Notes: generated by a model from the letters alone, not told the origin. DNA of 64,000 nucleotides from Trematomus loennbergii (GCA_012861695.1 JAAOOA010000434.1:186001-250000), one strand, 5' to 3'. Counted from the stretch's first letter, positions 10,771 through 23,994 are shown. Made by a program: numbers and translations.

Positions 10771-13082
10771 ATGTGCTGGGTCCAGGCTCAAGGGCGTATG
10801 GCACTCTCAACTCTTTCCAGCACATGCCGGGGCCCTGCCTGCCAGTAGCTTTGCCGATATCTGTGTTGATAGGTAATAGATTAAGAGCGGTGAATCAGCT
10901 TAGAAACAGGAAGTGCTCAAACGTTTGTGTGAGTTTATCAAATTTAGCAGTGATTCCATGTCAGCCACAGCTTGTCACAAAAAATCTGACTGATAGTGTA
11001 TTTAACAAACTTAAACTAGCTTTATTAAATGTCAGATCTTTGCCAGGAAAAACATTTTTAATCAATGATTTTATCACTGAGCACAATCTCGATGTTATGT
11101 TTTTAACGGAAACTTGGATTGAACAAAATAACAGTGCAGCTGTTTTTATCGAATCAAAACCTCCCAACTTCAGTTTTATGAGTCAGGAAAGAATGCATAA
11201 GAAAGGAGGTGGAGTTGCTATTTTGTTCAATGATTCCCTTCAATGCAGGAAGACATCTTATGGGAACTTTGCTTCTTTTGAATATGTGGCCCTTCAGCTG
11301 AAATGCTCCTCTCGATAGACCACCCAAATACTGTGCAAGCTTTTTTGATGATTTTACTGAACTGCTGTCTATAGTGTGTATTGACTTTGACCGTCTAGTC
11401 ATTGTTGGTGATTTTAACATCCATGTTGACAACCCCCAGGACAGAGGGGCTAAAGAACTGTTTTGTGTTCTTGATAACTATGGACTGACTCAGCATGTGG
11501 CGGAGCCCACGCACAATAAGGGGCACACTCTGGACTTAATTATCTCAAAGGGTCTGAATATCTCAAAGGTTGTGGTGACTGATGTTGCACTCTCTGATCA
11601 TTCCTGTGTTTTCTTTGAGAGCTCTATTTCTGTTCACAAAAATGTTCAGAAAGAGGTAACCACAAAGCGATATTTAACTGAAAATACTAGGGAAATGTTT
11701 ACTCATAATTTTTCATCCACACTTGCCCCTGCTAACATCTCAGTAAATGAGCTAGTAGATCATTTTAATTCAAAAATTAAAATGTTATAGATACCATTGC
11801 TCCAACTAAGGTAAAGGAAGTGATTGGCAAGAAAATATCTCCATGGAGAAAGGCCATGACCGTGAGAACAGAAAAAAGAGAGTGTCGAAAAGCTGAACGT
11901 AGGTGGCGAAAAACAAATCTCCAGGTTCACTTTGAAATCTATAAAGAGAGACTTGGCCTTTATAATTTGGAATTGAAAAACGCACGACAGTCTTTCTTCT
12001 CTGACATCATTACCAAAAACAAAAACAACGCACGTGCCTTGTTTGCTACCGTCGACAGACTAACTAACCCCCCAGTGTCAGTAGCCTCTGAATTTCTACC
12101 AGGGCGTGCAATGATTTTGCCTCCTTCTTCACTGACAAAATTCAGAAAATTAGACAAGCAGTCAGTGCCTCTGCATCAGGTACAGCAAATGTGTTGTCCC
12201 TGTGTCCACCTAATATCAATTCAAACACCATGACACAATTCCATCAGATTAATGATAAAAACCTAAACAAATCTCTTCACTCAGGTGTTTTTCCACAGGC
12301 CCTAAAAACGGCAGTCATTAACCACTCTTAAAAAAGAATAATCTAGATGCTTCAGTAATGAACAGGCCAATATCAAACCTCCCATTTCTAGGTAAAATCA
12401 TTGAAAAAGTAGTTTTTCAACAGTTGAGTAATTTCTTGCATTTAAATAACTGTTTGGATGTGTTCAAGTCAGACTTTCGTCCAAACCACAGCACTGAGAC
12501 TGCTCTTGTAAAGGTCTTCAATGACATCCACTTAAACACAGACAGTGGCTTCAGTGTTAGTATTATTAGATCTCAGTGCTGCGTTTGACACTGTTGACCA
12601 CAACATATTACTAGACCGACTGGAAAACTGGGTTTCGGCAACAGTTCTAAATTGGTTTGAATCCTACTTAAAGGACAGAAAAAACGTTGTTTCTATAGGT
12701 AAATACACATCTGAGTTGACAAATATGACATGTGGGGTTCCTCAAGGCTCCATCTTGGGGCCTCTTTTCTTTAACATCTACATGCTAGCACTGGCTCAGA
12801 TAATGAAAAACAACAAAATAAGTTACCATAGCTATGCGGATGACACCCACATTTACATAACCACTTCACCAGGAGACTATGCTCCAATTCAAACACTGAG
12901 TAAGTGCATTGAACAAATCAATGACTGGATGTGTCAGAACTTTCTCCAATTAAACAAAGATAAAACTGAGGTAATGGTTTTTGGAGCCAAGGCAGAACGT
13001 ATAAAAGTTAGCGCTGAGCTTCAGTCTGCAATGTTCAAAACAACAGATAAAGCCAGAAATATAGGTGTAGTCATGGACTCTG

Positions 13083-13513
13083 TGATGATTCTGTTTAGTT
13101 TTGGTTTTGTTGTGTGCTTTTGTTGTGTTTTCTTCTGTCTCCCCCCTCCCTTCTCTGTTTTTCACTGCAGGGCTGGTGTGTGACAGGGAGTTGGCTGGCT
13201 CCTCCCAGCAGCAGACGAGGCACACCTGTTTTCACTCACCTCTTCAACCTGTTGACATAAAAGCCCGGTCCTCATGCCAATTCTCTGCCAGATCATTCCG
13301 TCGTGTTCGACCCTCCTATGTGTCTCGCTGCTCTCCTCGTCCCTGTGATCTCGTCGCCTGGATTTTTGTCTCCTGTTCCTGACGTCTCCGTGCCAGCCAG
13401 CTTCCTGCCTCCACTGCCGTTAACTGTGCCTCTGCTTAAAATAAACTTTTTGTTTTGACCATCTCTCTCTCTAAGTCTTTTGCTTTGGGGTCCAATATCT
13501 CTAGGCCGTAACA
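13083..13513 (+). mobile_element. Solo LTR inserted in the L2-like LINE
   Basis: A 431-bp block beginning TGATGATTCT and ending CCGTAACA, so it has TG...CA termini. It holds a TATA-like CATAAAAG at 13256 and an AATAAA at 13440, the usual LTR order. The flanks are CTCTG (13078-13082) and ATCTG (13514-13518), a 5-bp target duplication with one mismatch. Removing the block and one flank restores the LINE reading M-D-S-D-L-S-F. The class (Ty3/Gypsy or retroviral) is not determined. Confidence 0.85.
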
Positions 13514-14047
13514 ATCTGACCTGAGTTTCAACAGTCACATTAAAACAGTTACTAAATCAGCCTACTATAACCTAAAGAACATATCTAGGATTAAAAGACT
13601 AATGTCACAGCAGGATTTAGAAATACTTGTCCATGCTTTTATCTTCAGTAGACTCGACTACTGTAATGGTGTCTTTACAGGTCTCATTAAAACCCATTAG
13701 AAAGCTGCAGCTGATTCAGAACGCTGCTGCTCGAGTCCTCACTTACACTAAGAAAGTGGATCACATCACTCCTGTTCTGAAGTCCTTACACTGGCTTCCT
13801 GTGTGTCAAATAATTGATTTCAAAATACTGCTGCTGGTTTATAAAGCACTGAATGGTTTAGGCCCAAAATACATTTCTGACCTACTGCTAAATTATGAAC
13901 CATCCAGAACTCTCAGGTCTTCAGGGACTGGTCAGCTTTCTGTCCCCAGAGTCAGAACTAAACAGGGTAAAGCAGCGTTCAGTTATTATGCTCCAAATAT
14001 CTGGAACAAACTATCCAGGCTATTAAATCCAGGCTGAAGACTTTTCG

Positions 14048-14084
14048 CCTTGCCTTGCCTTGCCTTGCCTTGCCTTGCCTTGCT
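14048..14084. repeat. (TTGCC)n microsatellite at the LINE 3' end
   Basis: Seven TTGCC units directly follow the LINE coding end (…GGCTGAAGACTTTTCGCC). It may mark the LINE 3' tail. Confidence 0.85.
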
Positions 14085-14092
14085 TGATTTGA

Positions 14093-15620
14093 TGTTTGAA
14101 TATCTGATTAATTCACTCAGTCCAGTCTTGTACACAACAGTTTTTTCCTTCTTATAGAATATCTTCCTCCCTTGTCCTCCTTCCTCTCTCCCTCTCTGTC
14201 CCCCTTCCTCTCATGTCAGCCACACTCACTTGTCCTGAGGTGCGGAAGGCGTCTGAGATCATTAGGGGAAATGACTCTCATGTTGCATACCAGCTCTGAT
14301 AATAAATCTGTCACAAGGGGGGTCAGCGTGTTGCTGCACCACTGCAGGGGGGGGGGCATGCTTTCTGTCTGACCGATTGCTGCACTTCTCAAATGCTCTT
14401 TCCCATCTGGTTCTATAATTTGTTTATTGAAATGAATAAATAGTGAATGTTAATAATAATAATAATACATGAGACTTGTATAGCGCTTTTCTAGAAACTC
14501 AAAGACGCTTAAACTATGTATGGCTTTCAAAGGCCCATAATTCAAACCCTTTATTTTCTTCAAGGAAGATAAACTGTGGTGCTATTCCAAATACACCCCT
14601 CATCTGCCTGTGTGTTCCTCAAAGGCTCGAAAATACGCACATATACTGTATATAAAAACACTATATATAGAATGGTTAGTTGGTTCAATACTTCCTAAAT
14701 TAACTTTCAACATTAGTGATGGGGGACAACATCCATCATCCTCTCTCTGTGTCAAAATGCATTCTGAAAAGTGGCAGTGCTTCCATTTCTGTTACATTCC
14801 TTCTCTGCAGGAACACTGTCAAAGGAAACACAGAGACACAAAACAAAGTTGATTTGTTAAACCGTCATATCATCTTAAGACTGGATCTCTTGAAAGCCGT
14901 TTGGGCAAGAGGGACGATTTGTTGTAACCAGAAATTGTTTTAACATTAATACCTAGATGTAAAAATAACAATTTTAGGTTTCTGGTTTATTTTTGTGTGT
15001 TTGAACTATTTCAGGTAAAATAGCAGCAAGCAGAGAGTCAATAGAGGGAGACCCAGGAGAGGCTGCACTGAAAGAGGCTTCTGTATCACATTTTCTCCAC
15101 TGAAGCGGCTCAGAGGTCACTTTATCACTCCTGTTCCATCGGACAACTCAGAGGGCCGGTGAAGAGGGGATAGGTGTGGCAGCATCGGAGGCAGTCTGAA
15201 TACATCATCCCAATGACCGAGGGATCCCCACCGCTACCTCACTGACCAATCACAGAGAAGGAACACCACTGTGTGTTTTGCATAGAACTGACAGGAGTAA
15301 ATACACATTACTACCTGTGACGCTTGTAAGAAATGATCCGATATGATTTGTGCACGTTGATGAAGTTTGATTTAATCTGGTTGGTTATCAAACTGACCAA
15401 ACTGTCATGGATGATTTGCAACTTTGCATGTTCTGGTCTTTCTATAAATATCTTCCTGTTGAACGTTCCTGCTCAGCTCCCAGTCTCTGTAGTCCTCATA
15501 TTCTATTACCCTCTTAATAAGGCAGACCTTTGTTTGTGACCGTTCCACAGCTTACTGTACACACACTTCTCTCTGCTGATACTCCTGTTCACTTCTCAAA
15601 GCAGACTCCACTCGCTCTCT
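14093..15620. other. Non-coding interval
   Basis: No gene recognised in 1.5 kb. It contains a pyrimidine-rich patch (14155-14215), a G9 run near 14346, and an AAT run followed by TGTATAGCGCTTTTCTAG (14452-14500), a motif often seen at the ends of fish SINEs. Confidence 0.5.
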
Positions 15621-15622
15621 CT

Positions 15623-16860
<1,238 letters not shown>

Positions 16861-16884
16861 ATTGGATAACGGAGGATTTTACAC

Positions 16885-17230
16885 CCGGAAGTAAGTATTC
16901 TCCTTACTGTCGATTGATTTTACCGTGATATCTGCACTACTCATCAACTCAAAAACACCAGATTATCCTTGTTAATTACACACATTGATTGGTTTAAATT
17001 GTGTACAATGCTTTTGTATTTTTCCCCTTCGATTCGGAGAAACAAATATTTTTTGGAGTTTAGGATGGCAGAAGACACTACACTACCCAGAATCCTCAGC
17101 TATCGTTTGGGACTACACCATGTGCTTTGTTTGACAAACCCCGTGATTAGTTCTCAAGCTCTGTGATTGGATGTTGGAGTGGCAGTGCGCAAGTTTACAC
17201 CGAGCGTCAAACAGCACTTTGAAATGGAAT
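16885..17230. repeat. Dispersed repeat R, copy 1
   Basis: This block shares CACTACTCATCAACTCAAAAAC, GATTGGTTTAAATTGTGTAC, GACACTACACTACCCAGAATC and GTGATTGGATGTTGGAGTG-type segments with 25080-25420, and a shorter part with 19255-19470. All three copies are in the same orientation. No coding capacity and no clear ends were seen, so the class is unknown. Confidence 0.75.
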
Positions 17231-17339
17231 GAAACCCATCGACGGCACACTATCCAAACAGAATCGAACTGTCCTACCCCCCCCCCCCCCTTAGGTCACA
17301 GGCTCCTCCAACAGTGCAACACAATAAAACAGATACACA

Positions 17340-17650
17340 AAAAATAGTGCAAGTAAATACAAAAAGAAAATAGTAAAAAGTGAAATAGTGCAATAAGAGT
17401 CTATATACAAGTGATTGGAATATGATATATTAGATAAATTTTCTAAGTAGCAGCCAGATGAATGTTATGGATGTGTTTTAAGTTCAGGTGTTTAATAGTC
17501 TTCTGGCCTGTGGGATGAAGCTGTCCCTGAGTCTGGTGGTTTTAGTCCGGATGCTGCGGTACCGCCTGCCAGACGGCAGCAGACAGAACAGTTTGTGGCT
17601 GGGGTGATGGGGGTCTTTTATAATCCTGAGGGCTTTCTTTAAGGTTAACC
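17340..17650 (-). mobile_element. Non-LTR retrotransposon 3' end fragment
   Basis: Read on the minus strand, about 17645-17485 encodes KKALRIIKDPHHPSHKLF, then a CLLPSGRRYRSI motif and a terminal RRLLNT before a stop. This is the extreme C terminus of the LINE family that also supplied 5560-5745. The sequence continuing to about 17340 is likely its 3' untranslated region. A poly-C run lies just upstream at 17277-17291. Confidence 0.8.
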
Positions 17651-18395
17651 TGGTATTTTTACTCCACTACATTTATTTTAGTTACTTTACAGATTTGGAT
17701 TAATGATGTGAAATATAAACAACCCTTAAATCAGACTTTAGTTACACCTGAGTAAAATTCAGTGAAGGTGATTGTCAAGTGCCAACAATCAGGCGAGATA
17801 TTTGTAGTGGTGCTTGAGAAGACTAAAATTATCTGCAGATCCTATAAAGCATATTCATTACTCGTTATTCTCTAATGTTCATAAAAACTGTATATAATGG
17901 CTATTTTGCACATCCCTTTCAAGATTTCAAGATTTTCAAAGGTTTATTGACATATCATATACACAACTACGGTGTAGTTATGCAATGATGAAAACTTGGG
18001 TCATAGGTTCCTCCAGTCAACAAGACATCTATCAATATGTGTATACCTCCACCATTAAACTGTCATATTCTGCACATTTCTTATTCTATCTACATACATC
18101 TTATAAGAGTATAATAAATATGTATAATATCGGTTAAAATAAGTGCTTCAACATAGTTAACATTGCAGGAAAGTTGATTGTCAAGTCCCAAAACAAACCA
18201 TGCAATATATTAAACGTTAAGTACTTTGTCAGGCTTAATAAGATACCCCAAAGCTTTTTGCTTACATGTATTTAAAAGAAGACCTTAACCTAAAGTATTA
18301 TTTAATGTTTAAATATCACACTCTTCTATAACAACAGTTGTAGGTACAGTTCGGTTAGTTAGCGTATAAAATATACGGCTGTACCGACGCCATTA
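17651..18395. other. Non-coding interval with repeat fragments
   Basis: Segment 17645-17770 (TTTTTACTCCACTACATTTATTTTAG…) resembles 41465-41590, an internal part of a dispersed, probably hAT, repeat. Segment 17930-18010 (TTTCAAGATTTTCAAAGGTTTATTGACATA) resembles LINE 3' tails. No gene. Confidence 0.45.
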
Positions 18396-18397
18396 TA

Positions 18398-18712
18398 AGA
18401 CTGATGTTCCGAGAGCGAGCCGAAAAAAGCACTGTTAGACATGGGCGGAGCCTCTCTGGTGGTTGACTAATCAGAACAGAGAGGCCGAGCTGACCAATCG
18501 GAGCACACTAGGCTCACAGGGAGGGGGGGGCAAGAGCTCCAACGAGTCGTTTAGTGGAGAGAGTGAATACTGCTGAATACACACATACTTTACAGAGATG
18601 CTGTATGAGAAACCAATGTGAGTTTGGAAAATTGCACAGTATAAATCTATTTTAGTATACCTCAACAATGTAATTATGATCAGTGGAAATGGCCATGACA
18701 TGGGCCCTTTAA
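18398..18712. mobile_element. TTAA-type MITE family 2, copy A
   Basis: Closely matches 54788-55075: CGAGCCGAAAAAAGCACTG at the left, ATGCTGTATGAGAAACCAATG in the middle and GAAATGGCCATGACATGGG-CCTTTAA at the right. The right end terminates in TTAA. The left end is not sharply defined. No coding capacity. Likely a piggyBac/Kolobok-type MITE; this is inference from the TTAA and the shared end. Confidence 0.7.
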
Positions 18713-19029
18713 GATCAACAGCTTTAGTGCGTTTTGATTCAATGCTGAGTACAGCCAAACTTGACAGTCTCTTCTCTGTCATTGTAGACCGCAAATACCT
18801 CATTCCTTCCGTCTACTTGGGTCCGAATGCTTCTCGTTTTGCGCCGTCCCCCCGTTCAAATGAAATCGCCGCCAAATCATATTTTCAAACTCGCGCCAGG
18901 GGGGGGGAGGGGTTACAAGACTTGCGTCTGGTGTTGCATTCACTTGCACTCGGACATTAGAGATTTTCTCTCATAAATGTCCGATGAGCCACAACTTTTC
19001 TTTCAAAACAAAGATGCCAACTGGGGTGG

Positions 19030-19079
19030 CAAGGCTATTTTTTAGGGTGGCAGTTGCCACCCCGGTAGATCCGCCCCTG
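19030..19079. mobile_element. hAT-like terminal inverted repeat
   Basis: On the minus strand this reads CAGGGGCGGATCTACCGGGG, then TGGCAACTGCCACCC. A CAGGGGCGG start is typical of hAT ends. Only one end is visible. Confidence 0.55.
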
Positions 19080-19154
19080 TGCCTATTCAATAGAGGGAAA
19101 ACATTTCAAATTAAAACAAGAAACTATAAACACAAAAACTAAAATCATGACTTG

Positions 19155-19245
19155 CTGTCAATTCATTTAATTTAAAACCTTTATTTATGCAGGTGAATCC
19201 CATTGAGATCATTGATCTCTTTTTCAAGGGTGACCTGCTGAATTG
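19155..19245 (-). mobile_element. LINE 3' tail fragment
   Basis: AAAACCTTTATTTATGCAGG, then CCCATTGAGATCATTGATCTC, matches the tail of the larger fragment at 22933-23350 in the same orientation. It is a short 3' end of a non-LTR element on the minus strand. Confidence 0.6.
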
Positions 19246-19254
19246 ATCTCACAC

Positions 19255-19470
19255 TGATATCTGCAGTACTCATCAACTCAAAAACACCAGTTTGTCCTGG
19301 TTAAAATTGTGAACAACGCCTTTGGGTTTTTCCCTTTTGATTCTGAGAAGCAAATAGTTTGGGATAGCTAAAGACACTACACTACCCATAATCCTCTGCT
19401 ATCGTTGTGAAGACGATGCCAGAACGCTTTGCTTGACAAACCTTGCGATTAGTCAACAAGCTCGGAAAGT
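19255..19470. repeat. Dispersed repeat R, copy 2 (partial)
   Basis: Shares GATATCTGCAGTACTCATCAAC and AAGACACTACACTACCC-type segments with copies at 16.9 and 25.1 kb. It is more diverged and shorter. Confidence 0.65.
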
Positions 19471-21280
19471 TGACGCTAACGTGACATGGACACTGGCCGT
19501 TAGAAATTAATAGGAAAAATAATGTAGCCATGTCACAATTTGAGAGTATTCTTTTATTAAAATGGACCAACGAAGCTATGACACGTTCTTTTTGTCAGAC
19601 TGGGTTGAAAATGCTATTGTTATGTATTTTATGTTAGGCTTCCAACCACACACACGTTCAAAACATTTTTGACTTTGAGACAAGGGACCGGAAGTGGTGA
19701 AATGCTACGTTTTTTCCGAGTTTTAGGACTCATTCCTGCACCACTTTAGTTCAGTCATGTAAGGGGGACTTCCTCCTCAAGGTGTGGGGAACCTCTGGCT
19801 GGCTGTCTATAGGCTTTGACGTCATCATGCTCTCATTTCAGAGTTCCTCCTCAGTTCAGCAGGCTCCATCGTTAGATGATGAGTCACCCATGTTCTAATT
19901 AAGGCCTTTAATGGAGGGGAACCGGTGTCAGGGTGGATGGAACATTCTTCATCTAAGTGACAGTTTAGAGGTTTAAATGTCAGCCAGTCCAAACAACCAG
20001 CTCACTCCTGAAGCTGTAGAGACCTGCTGGCCACTGATATCGTCAATGTGGAAAATCAATGTTATAACATTCATTTCCTCAAGTACTAAAGTAGCCTACG
20101 GGTTTCAGGAGGAAATATTGTACTTTTTATTTTACTGGATTTATCTAACACATAAAGTGACAAATCCATTTTTTAAATTTAGATTAAACTTTGATTAAAT
20201 CTTGTGATTTTATAAAGTATTATTTGAATATAAATGATGACATTATCTTAGAATAAATGATTCAACAATATATGAAAAAGTTGAAAGGATGTCATCTTCA
20301 TTTATGCAAAAACAAAATAATCTTAATGTATGATCTGATGATTCCTGGCTACACCTGTCTCTGATTGACAGGAGCCACAGGTGGAATGATGAGAGTTCAG
20401 ACTCTTTCCACAGAAACATGTGGAACCGCTGCCCTGAGGTCTGAGTCAATTTCATCTGATAGCCCTCCAGTTGAGAAGCTGCTGAATGCCAATTAGCCGC
20501 CCTCCACCTCCACAGTGATCCAGCCTCATAGGGGCCAATCGCTCATTATTAAGCCCCGAGCCTGAATGCAGGGGGGCTGCGCTGTGAGGGGCTAGGATGA
20601 GGGGTGGGCATGAAGGAGCAAGGTCCCATAGAGGCGCACGCACACACACATATGCACCCCTTCAGACTTTTGGAGTGTCAGATTGGCTCAAAGTACCTAT
20701 TTACACTCAGAAGCAAAGCAGCAAATAGAGAGCGTGATGTTGAGGAGCTGTAAATGCATGCACTAATTTGTGGCAAGACATTATTTTAAAAACATTGTTA
20801 TTGAACACAATCTGGGGTTTTGAAGAAAATGCCAATATCAATCATTTACCAATTAAACTAAAAAGGGATTTCACTCTGCGGGGGACCTTTCAAGACCAAG
20901 ACTGCAGGGGTAAATGAACACAATGTAAGTGAAATACCTTCAATATTCAAAGTGTTGAATACAGCTGAAGTAAAAGTCACAAAAGAAAATGAAACTGAAA
21001 TAACGGAGTACTTCTCAGGTGATTATTTTACATAACCTTCATATGATAAAAACACAAAATAATGTGTGGATCTGGCAGGGGAAGCTAAGTGCTGTTATCA
21101 ACTTGCTTTAGATTTCTTGAGAACAGAGATGACTTTTACTCCGGAGCAGCAGCAGCTGACTTTAATGCCTGCTGTCTCTGCAGATTAACCTGGAACATTC
21201 CATCAGCAGGTCGGCCTGTACTCCCACGTGCAGGACCATTAGTCACACCTCGTACATTTTCCCAGGCCTCGTGACGGAAT
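19471..21280. other. Upstream region of the natriuretic peptide gene
   Basis: Mostly single-copy-looking sequence with no recognised coding exon or transposon. It may hold regulatory elements of the downstream hormone gene, but nothing specific can be assigned by eye. Confidence 0.4.
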
Positions 21281-21288
21281 CAGGTTAG

Positions 21289-21295
21289 TATAAAG
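21289..21295 (+). promoter_or_regulatory. TATA box of the natriuretic peptide gene
   Basis: TATAAAG lies 92 bp upstream of the start codon at 21381. The leader between them (ACACGCGAGAGGAGCAGGGA region) is GC-rich and short, as in other natriuretic peptide genes. Confidence 0.7.
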
Positions 21296-21380
21296 GAGCA
21301 CCTGGCCCCCCACCCGCTACACACGCGAGAGGAGCAGGGACGGAGACACGCGACACTATAGTTCTAACAGAAAGAGAAAA

Positions 21381-21933
21381 ATGAGCCCAAACCTGTCCGC
21401 GTGCTGTTTGTCCCTGCTGGTCCTGCTGCACTGCGCAGGGGCAGGTAACCTGCAGGTAAGTCCCTGATGATGAGAGGAACATGGAATATTCATTTCAAAA
21501 GAGCTGCTTCTGAAGTTACTGTTTATTTGTTTATAAAGATTTATAAGACAAAGTTCATTACTGTGTCCTGCAGTGTCTCATGTCTCATATGTCAGGGAAA
21601 TAATGATGATGGAGATGTTTTCAGATGGTGCTTTGTTTCGCCACAGACTCTGGATCAGCTGTTCGGAGAGCAGCTCCGCAGCTCGGAGGAGGAGAGGGGG
21701 GAGCGGGATGGGAGCTCAGACAAGGCTCTATTCGGAGCTCCCCAGCAGCAGTGGGGGGGCCCTCGCACCTCAGCAACTCGGCTCTGGCTGAAGAAAGCGT
21801 CCTCGCACGTCTATTCAAGGAGCTCACGAGGACCTCCAAGCGCTCGTGGAGCCGGTACAAGAAGGGGGGGCTGCGGAGCTGCTTCGGGGTCCGGCTGGAG
21901 AGGATCGGCTCCTTCAGCGGTCTGGGCTGCTAG
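21381..21933 (+). CDS. C-type natriuretic peptide precursor, frame disturbed
   Basis: Two coding exons. Exon 1 (21381-21455) encodes a signal peptide, MSPNLSACCLSLLVLLHCAGA, and ends at a canonical GTAAGT donor. Exon 2 starts after the CCACAG acceptor at 21647 and ends with TAG at 21931-21933. Its last 22 codons give a complete CNP-type hormone: GGLRSCFGVRLERIGS then FSGLGC, with ring cysteines at hormone positions 6 and 22 and no C-terminal tail, as in CNP. The hormone acts on guanylyl-cyclase receptors. Oddity: the acidic prosegment (TLDQLFGEQLRSS) is one frame off the hormone. The shift falls at a seven-G run, 21753-21759, where an eighth G would join the frames. Using a weaker GTAACC donor at 21445 would instead keep the hormone frame open. 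A GT just after the stop (21938) fits a 3'-UTR intron. The paralogue (CNP-1 to CNP-4) is unresolved; the ring resembles CNP-3. Confidence 0.88.
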
Positions 21934-22420
21934 ACAGGTATCTCTTACAATTACAGCACCATGCCACACACATCCGGTTCATAGCGTGAAGACCAGGTGC
22001 ACTCACATATGAGACAATATTCAATGCATGTCAATTTAATTTTCACACTTACAGGAGTTTATGAAAAACAGGACATACAATATCTGCAGGGTAAGCAAAC
22101 TAAATGCAGTTATAATATGATGCAGGATATGTGCGGACCAAGCGACTCGCTGGATCTTAAAACGAGAACTTTATCATACACGTATTGAACAGTATCCTTA
22201 TAAACAGCCTAGTAATATGTTTAACATTAACAACAACATGTTTAAGTGTTTGATCTTTTATATCAATGCATGTTAAACACAGTGAAGCAGCAACATTTAA
22301 GAGTTTGTTATAATTAACTGCAGTGAAATAGCGATATTTACGGTAAGAGCTGCTGGAGCTTCAGGGGATTTTCCTCAAGCAGCTGTAAGACAGTTATGAC
22401 GATATTCTGATTTGAACGTG

Positions 22421-22421
<1 letters not shown>

Positions 22422-22515
<94 letters not shown>

Positions 22516-22529
22516 TGTGTGTGTGTGTG

Positions 22530-22569
<40 letters not shown>
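22422..22569. repeat. (GT)n microsatellite with interruptions
   Basis: GT repeats with GGTGTG interruptions near 22480 and 22508 and one TTGTG near 22530. It lies within the presumed 3'-UTR intron of the natriuretic peptide gene. Confidence 0.97.
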
Positions 22570-22570
<1 letters not shown>

Positions 22571-22680
22571 AAGGCGCGGACCTGCGGCTGGAGCTCCTCG
22601 CGCTCTCCGCTCCCGAGGCTCCCTGTCCATGGTGCTGATGCGCAGCAGAGATTTCCCTTTTCATATGTTAACTGTTGAAT

Positions 22681-22686
22681 AATAAA
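22681..22686 (+). terminator. Poly(A) signal of the natriuretic peptide gene
   Basis: AATAAA follows a GC-rich stretch (22570-22640) that could be the 3'-UTR exon. It lies 748 bp after the stop codon. The exon boundary just after the GT repeat (TCAAG) is a guess. Confidence 0.5.
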
Positions 22687-22932
22687 TTATGGAAAATGTA
22701 TTTATTATTAACTTGTTGGATCCATTAGTGTTGCCTTGTAATGGTATTGTAGTAAAACAAATATTTTGCATAATACCTGAGTGTGTGACTCTTTTTGTTT
22801 AGGTTCTGTGTTAAATGTAGGCTAGATTATTATTATTATCCTAAGTGATACTACCATTCTTAATGCACGTAAAATGAACAACTGAATTTGGTCCTTAAAA
22901 ATGTATTTTTTTTATTTTGTCGTCAGCTGTGA

Positions 22933-23350
22933 GCAGTTTCATTTCATTTCAAACCTTTATTTAACCAGATTGGTCCCATTGAGATCATAGATCTCTTTTT
23001 CAAGGGAGACCTGCAGCATATGGTTCCACATGAAACATAAAACAATAAAGGACATCATACATTATATTTACAGGTTACATTTACACAGTTATAGACATTT
23101 ACAAGTGCCCATAGTATCAACGAGCATTTCATTTAGCCTAGCTTTAAAAACATGCAGAGGAATGAGATTGCTCAGTTTCAATTCTTGCTGAAGATTGTTC
23201 CAAGCAAGTGGAGCTGCGCACATAAAAGCTGTCTTACCTAAGACAGTCCTTGCTCTTGGCACATCTAACAATACACATCATGCGATCTCAGACAATAGCT
23301 GCTTGCAACTCTCTGTGTTATCAGAGAGCAGATATAATACGGGAGTTTAC
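22933..23350 (-). mobile_element. LINE C-terminal and 3'-tail fragment
   Basis: The minus strand at 23271-23089 reads VPRARTVLGKTAF, LAWNNLQ, then FKARLNEML. This is the V-P-R-x-R-T-x-x-G-K-x-A-F region near the end of L2-type LINE proteins. The tail (CCCATTGAGATCATAGATCTC, AAACCTTTATTTAACCAG on the plus strand) follows. 5'-truncated and dead. Confidence 0.75.
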
Positions 23351-23389
23351 CATCGGAACAGTTCGCTGTTAGACAATAAATGGGGATCG

Positions 23390-23540
23390 GTGTCAGGGCC
23401 GTATCCAGGATTACCTAAATACCGAGGTCCAAACATGCTGGGGGGGTTCAGGGGTATACCCCCCCCCCCCCCCTGATTTTTGGGATTTTCATGATCTACA
23501 TTAGTTAGGTGCTTTTTAAGTCCTGTGGGGGTCACAAGTT
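23390..23540. repeat. Transposon-end-like repeat with C-tract
   Basis: CAGGGCCGTATCCAGG near 23395 resembles a DNA-transposon end. A C15 run lies at 23459-23473. No partner end or coding sequence was seen. Confidence 0.35.
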
Positions 23541-23931
23541 GGATAATATATTGATTTCAAACCATGTCAGTGGGCTGCAGCATCATTATTTTTGAAAGTG
23601 TAATACATAAGTTCAGTTGATTGTTACTATTAATGATCTGGACATGCAGAAGAGGCTAAAATGATCCCAAAACATTGTCAACATTCATTTTCCATGTCTC
23701 TCTCCTTTCCATAACCTGCACCCTCTCTTCCATCTTCTTTAGTCTCTCTGTCTTCTTCCTGTTCATTACTCTCTCTGTCCTCTACTCTTTCTCTTTGTTC
23801 AATCTCTCCCTCGTTGTTACTTTTTGCTCCTCTTTTTGGTTTTATACAATTGTATGTTATCATAACTGCAATAGATATATGTTGTTTTAAAATTATGCCT
23901 ATTGTCTATATTGTAAATGAAGACTATTGTT

Positions 23932-23946
23932 ATAGATAGATAGATA

Positions 23947-23982
<36 letters not shown>

Positions 23983-23994
23983 ATAGATAGATGG
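23932..23994. repeat. (GATA)n microsatellite
   Basis: ATAGATAGATA repeats with two imperfect units, about 15 copies. Confidence 0.95.

Larger units (their letters stand above)
10773..14092 (+). mobile_element. L2-like LINE, broken, with nested solo LTR
   Basis: A near full-length coding region of an L2/CR1-group LINE in several frames. The apurinic endonuclease (about 11010-11790) shows LNVRSL, ETW, GDFNIHVDNP and SDHS motifs. The reverse transcriptase (about 12358-13080) shows LLDLSAAFDTVDH, GVPQGSILGPLFF and the catalytic YADD at 12833-12844. The conserved C-terminal region resumes after the solo LTR (13627-14037, LIQNAAARVLT and LHWLPV). Frameshifts near 11310, 11790, 12235 and 12560, plus an internal deletion between endonuclease and RT, kill it. 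The 3' end runs into a TTGCC repeat at 14048-14084. Confidence 0.92.
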
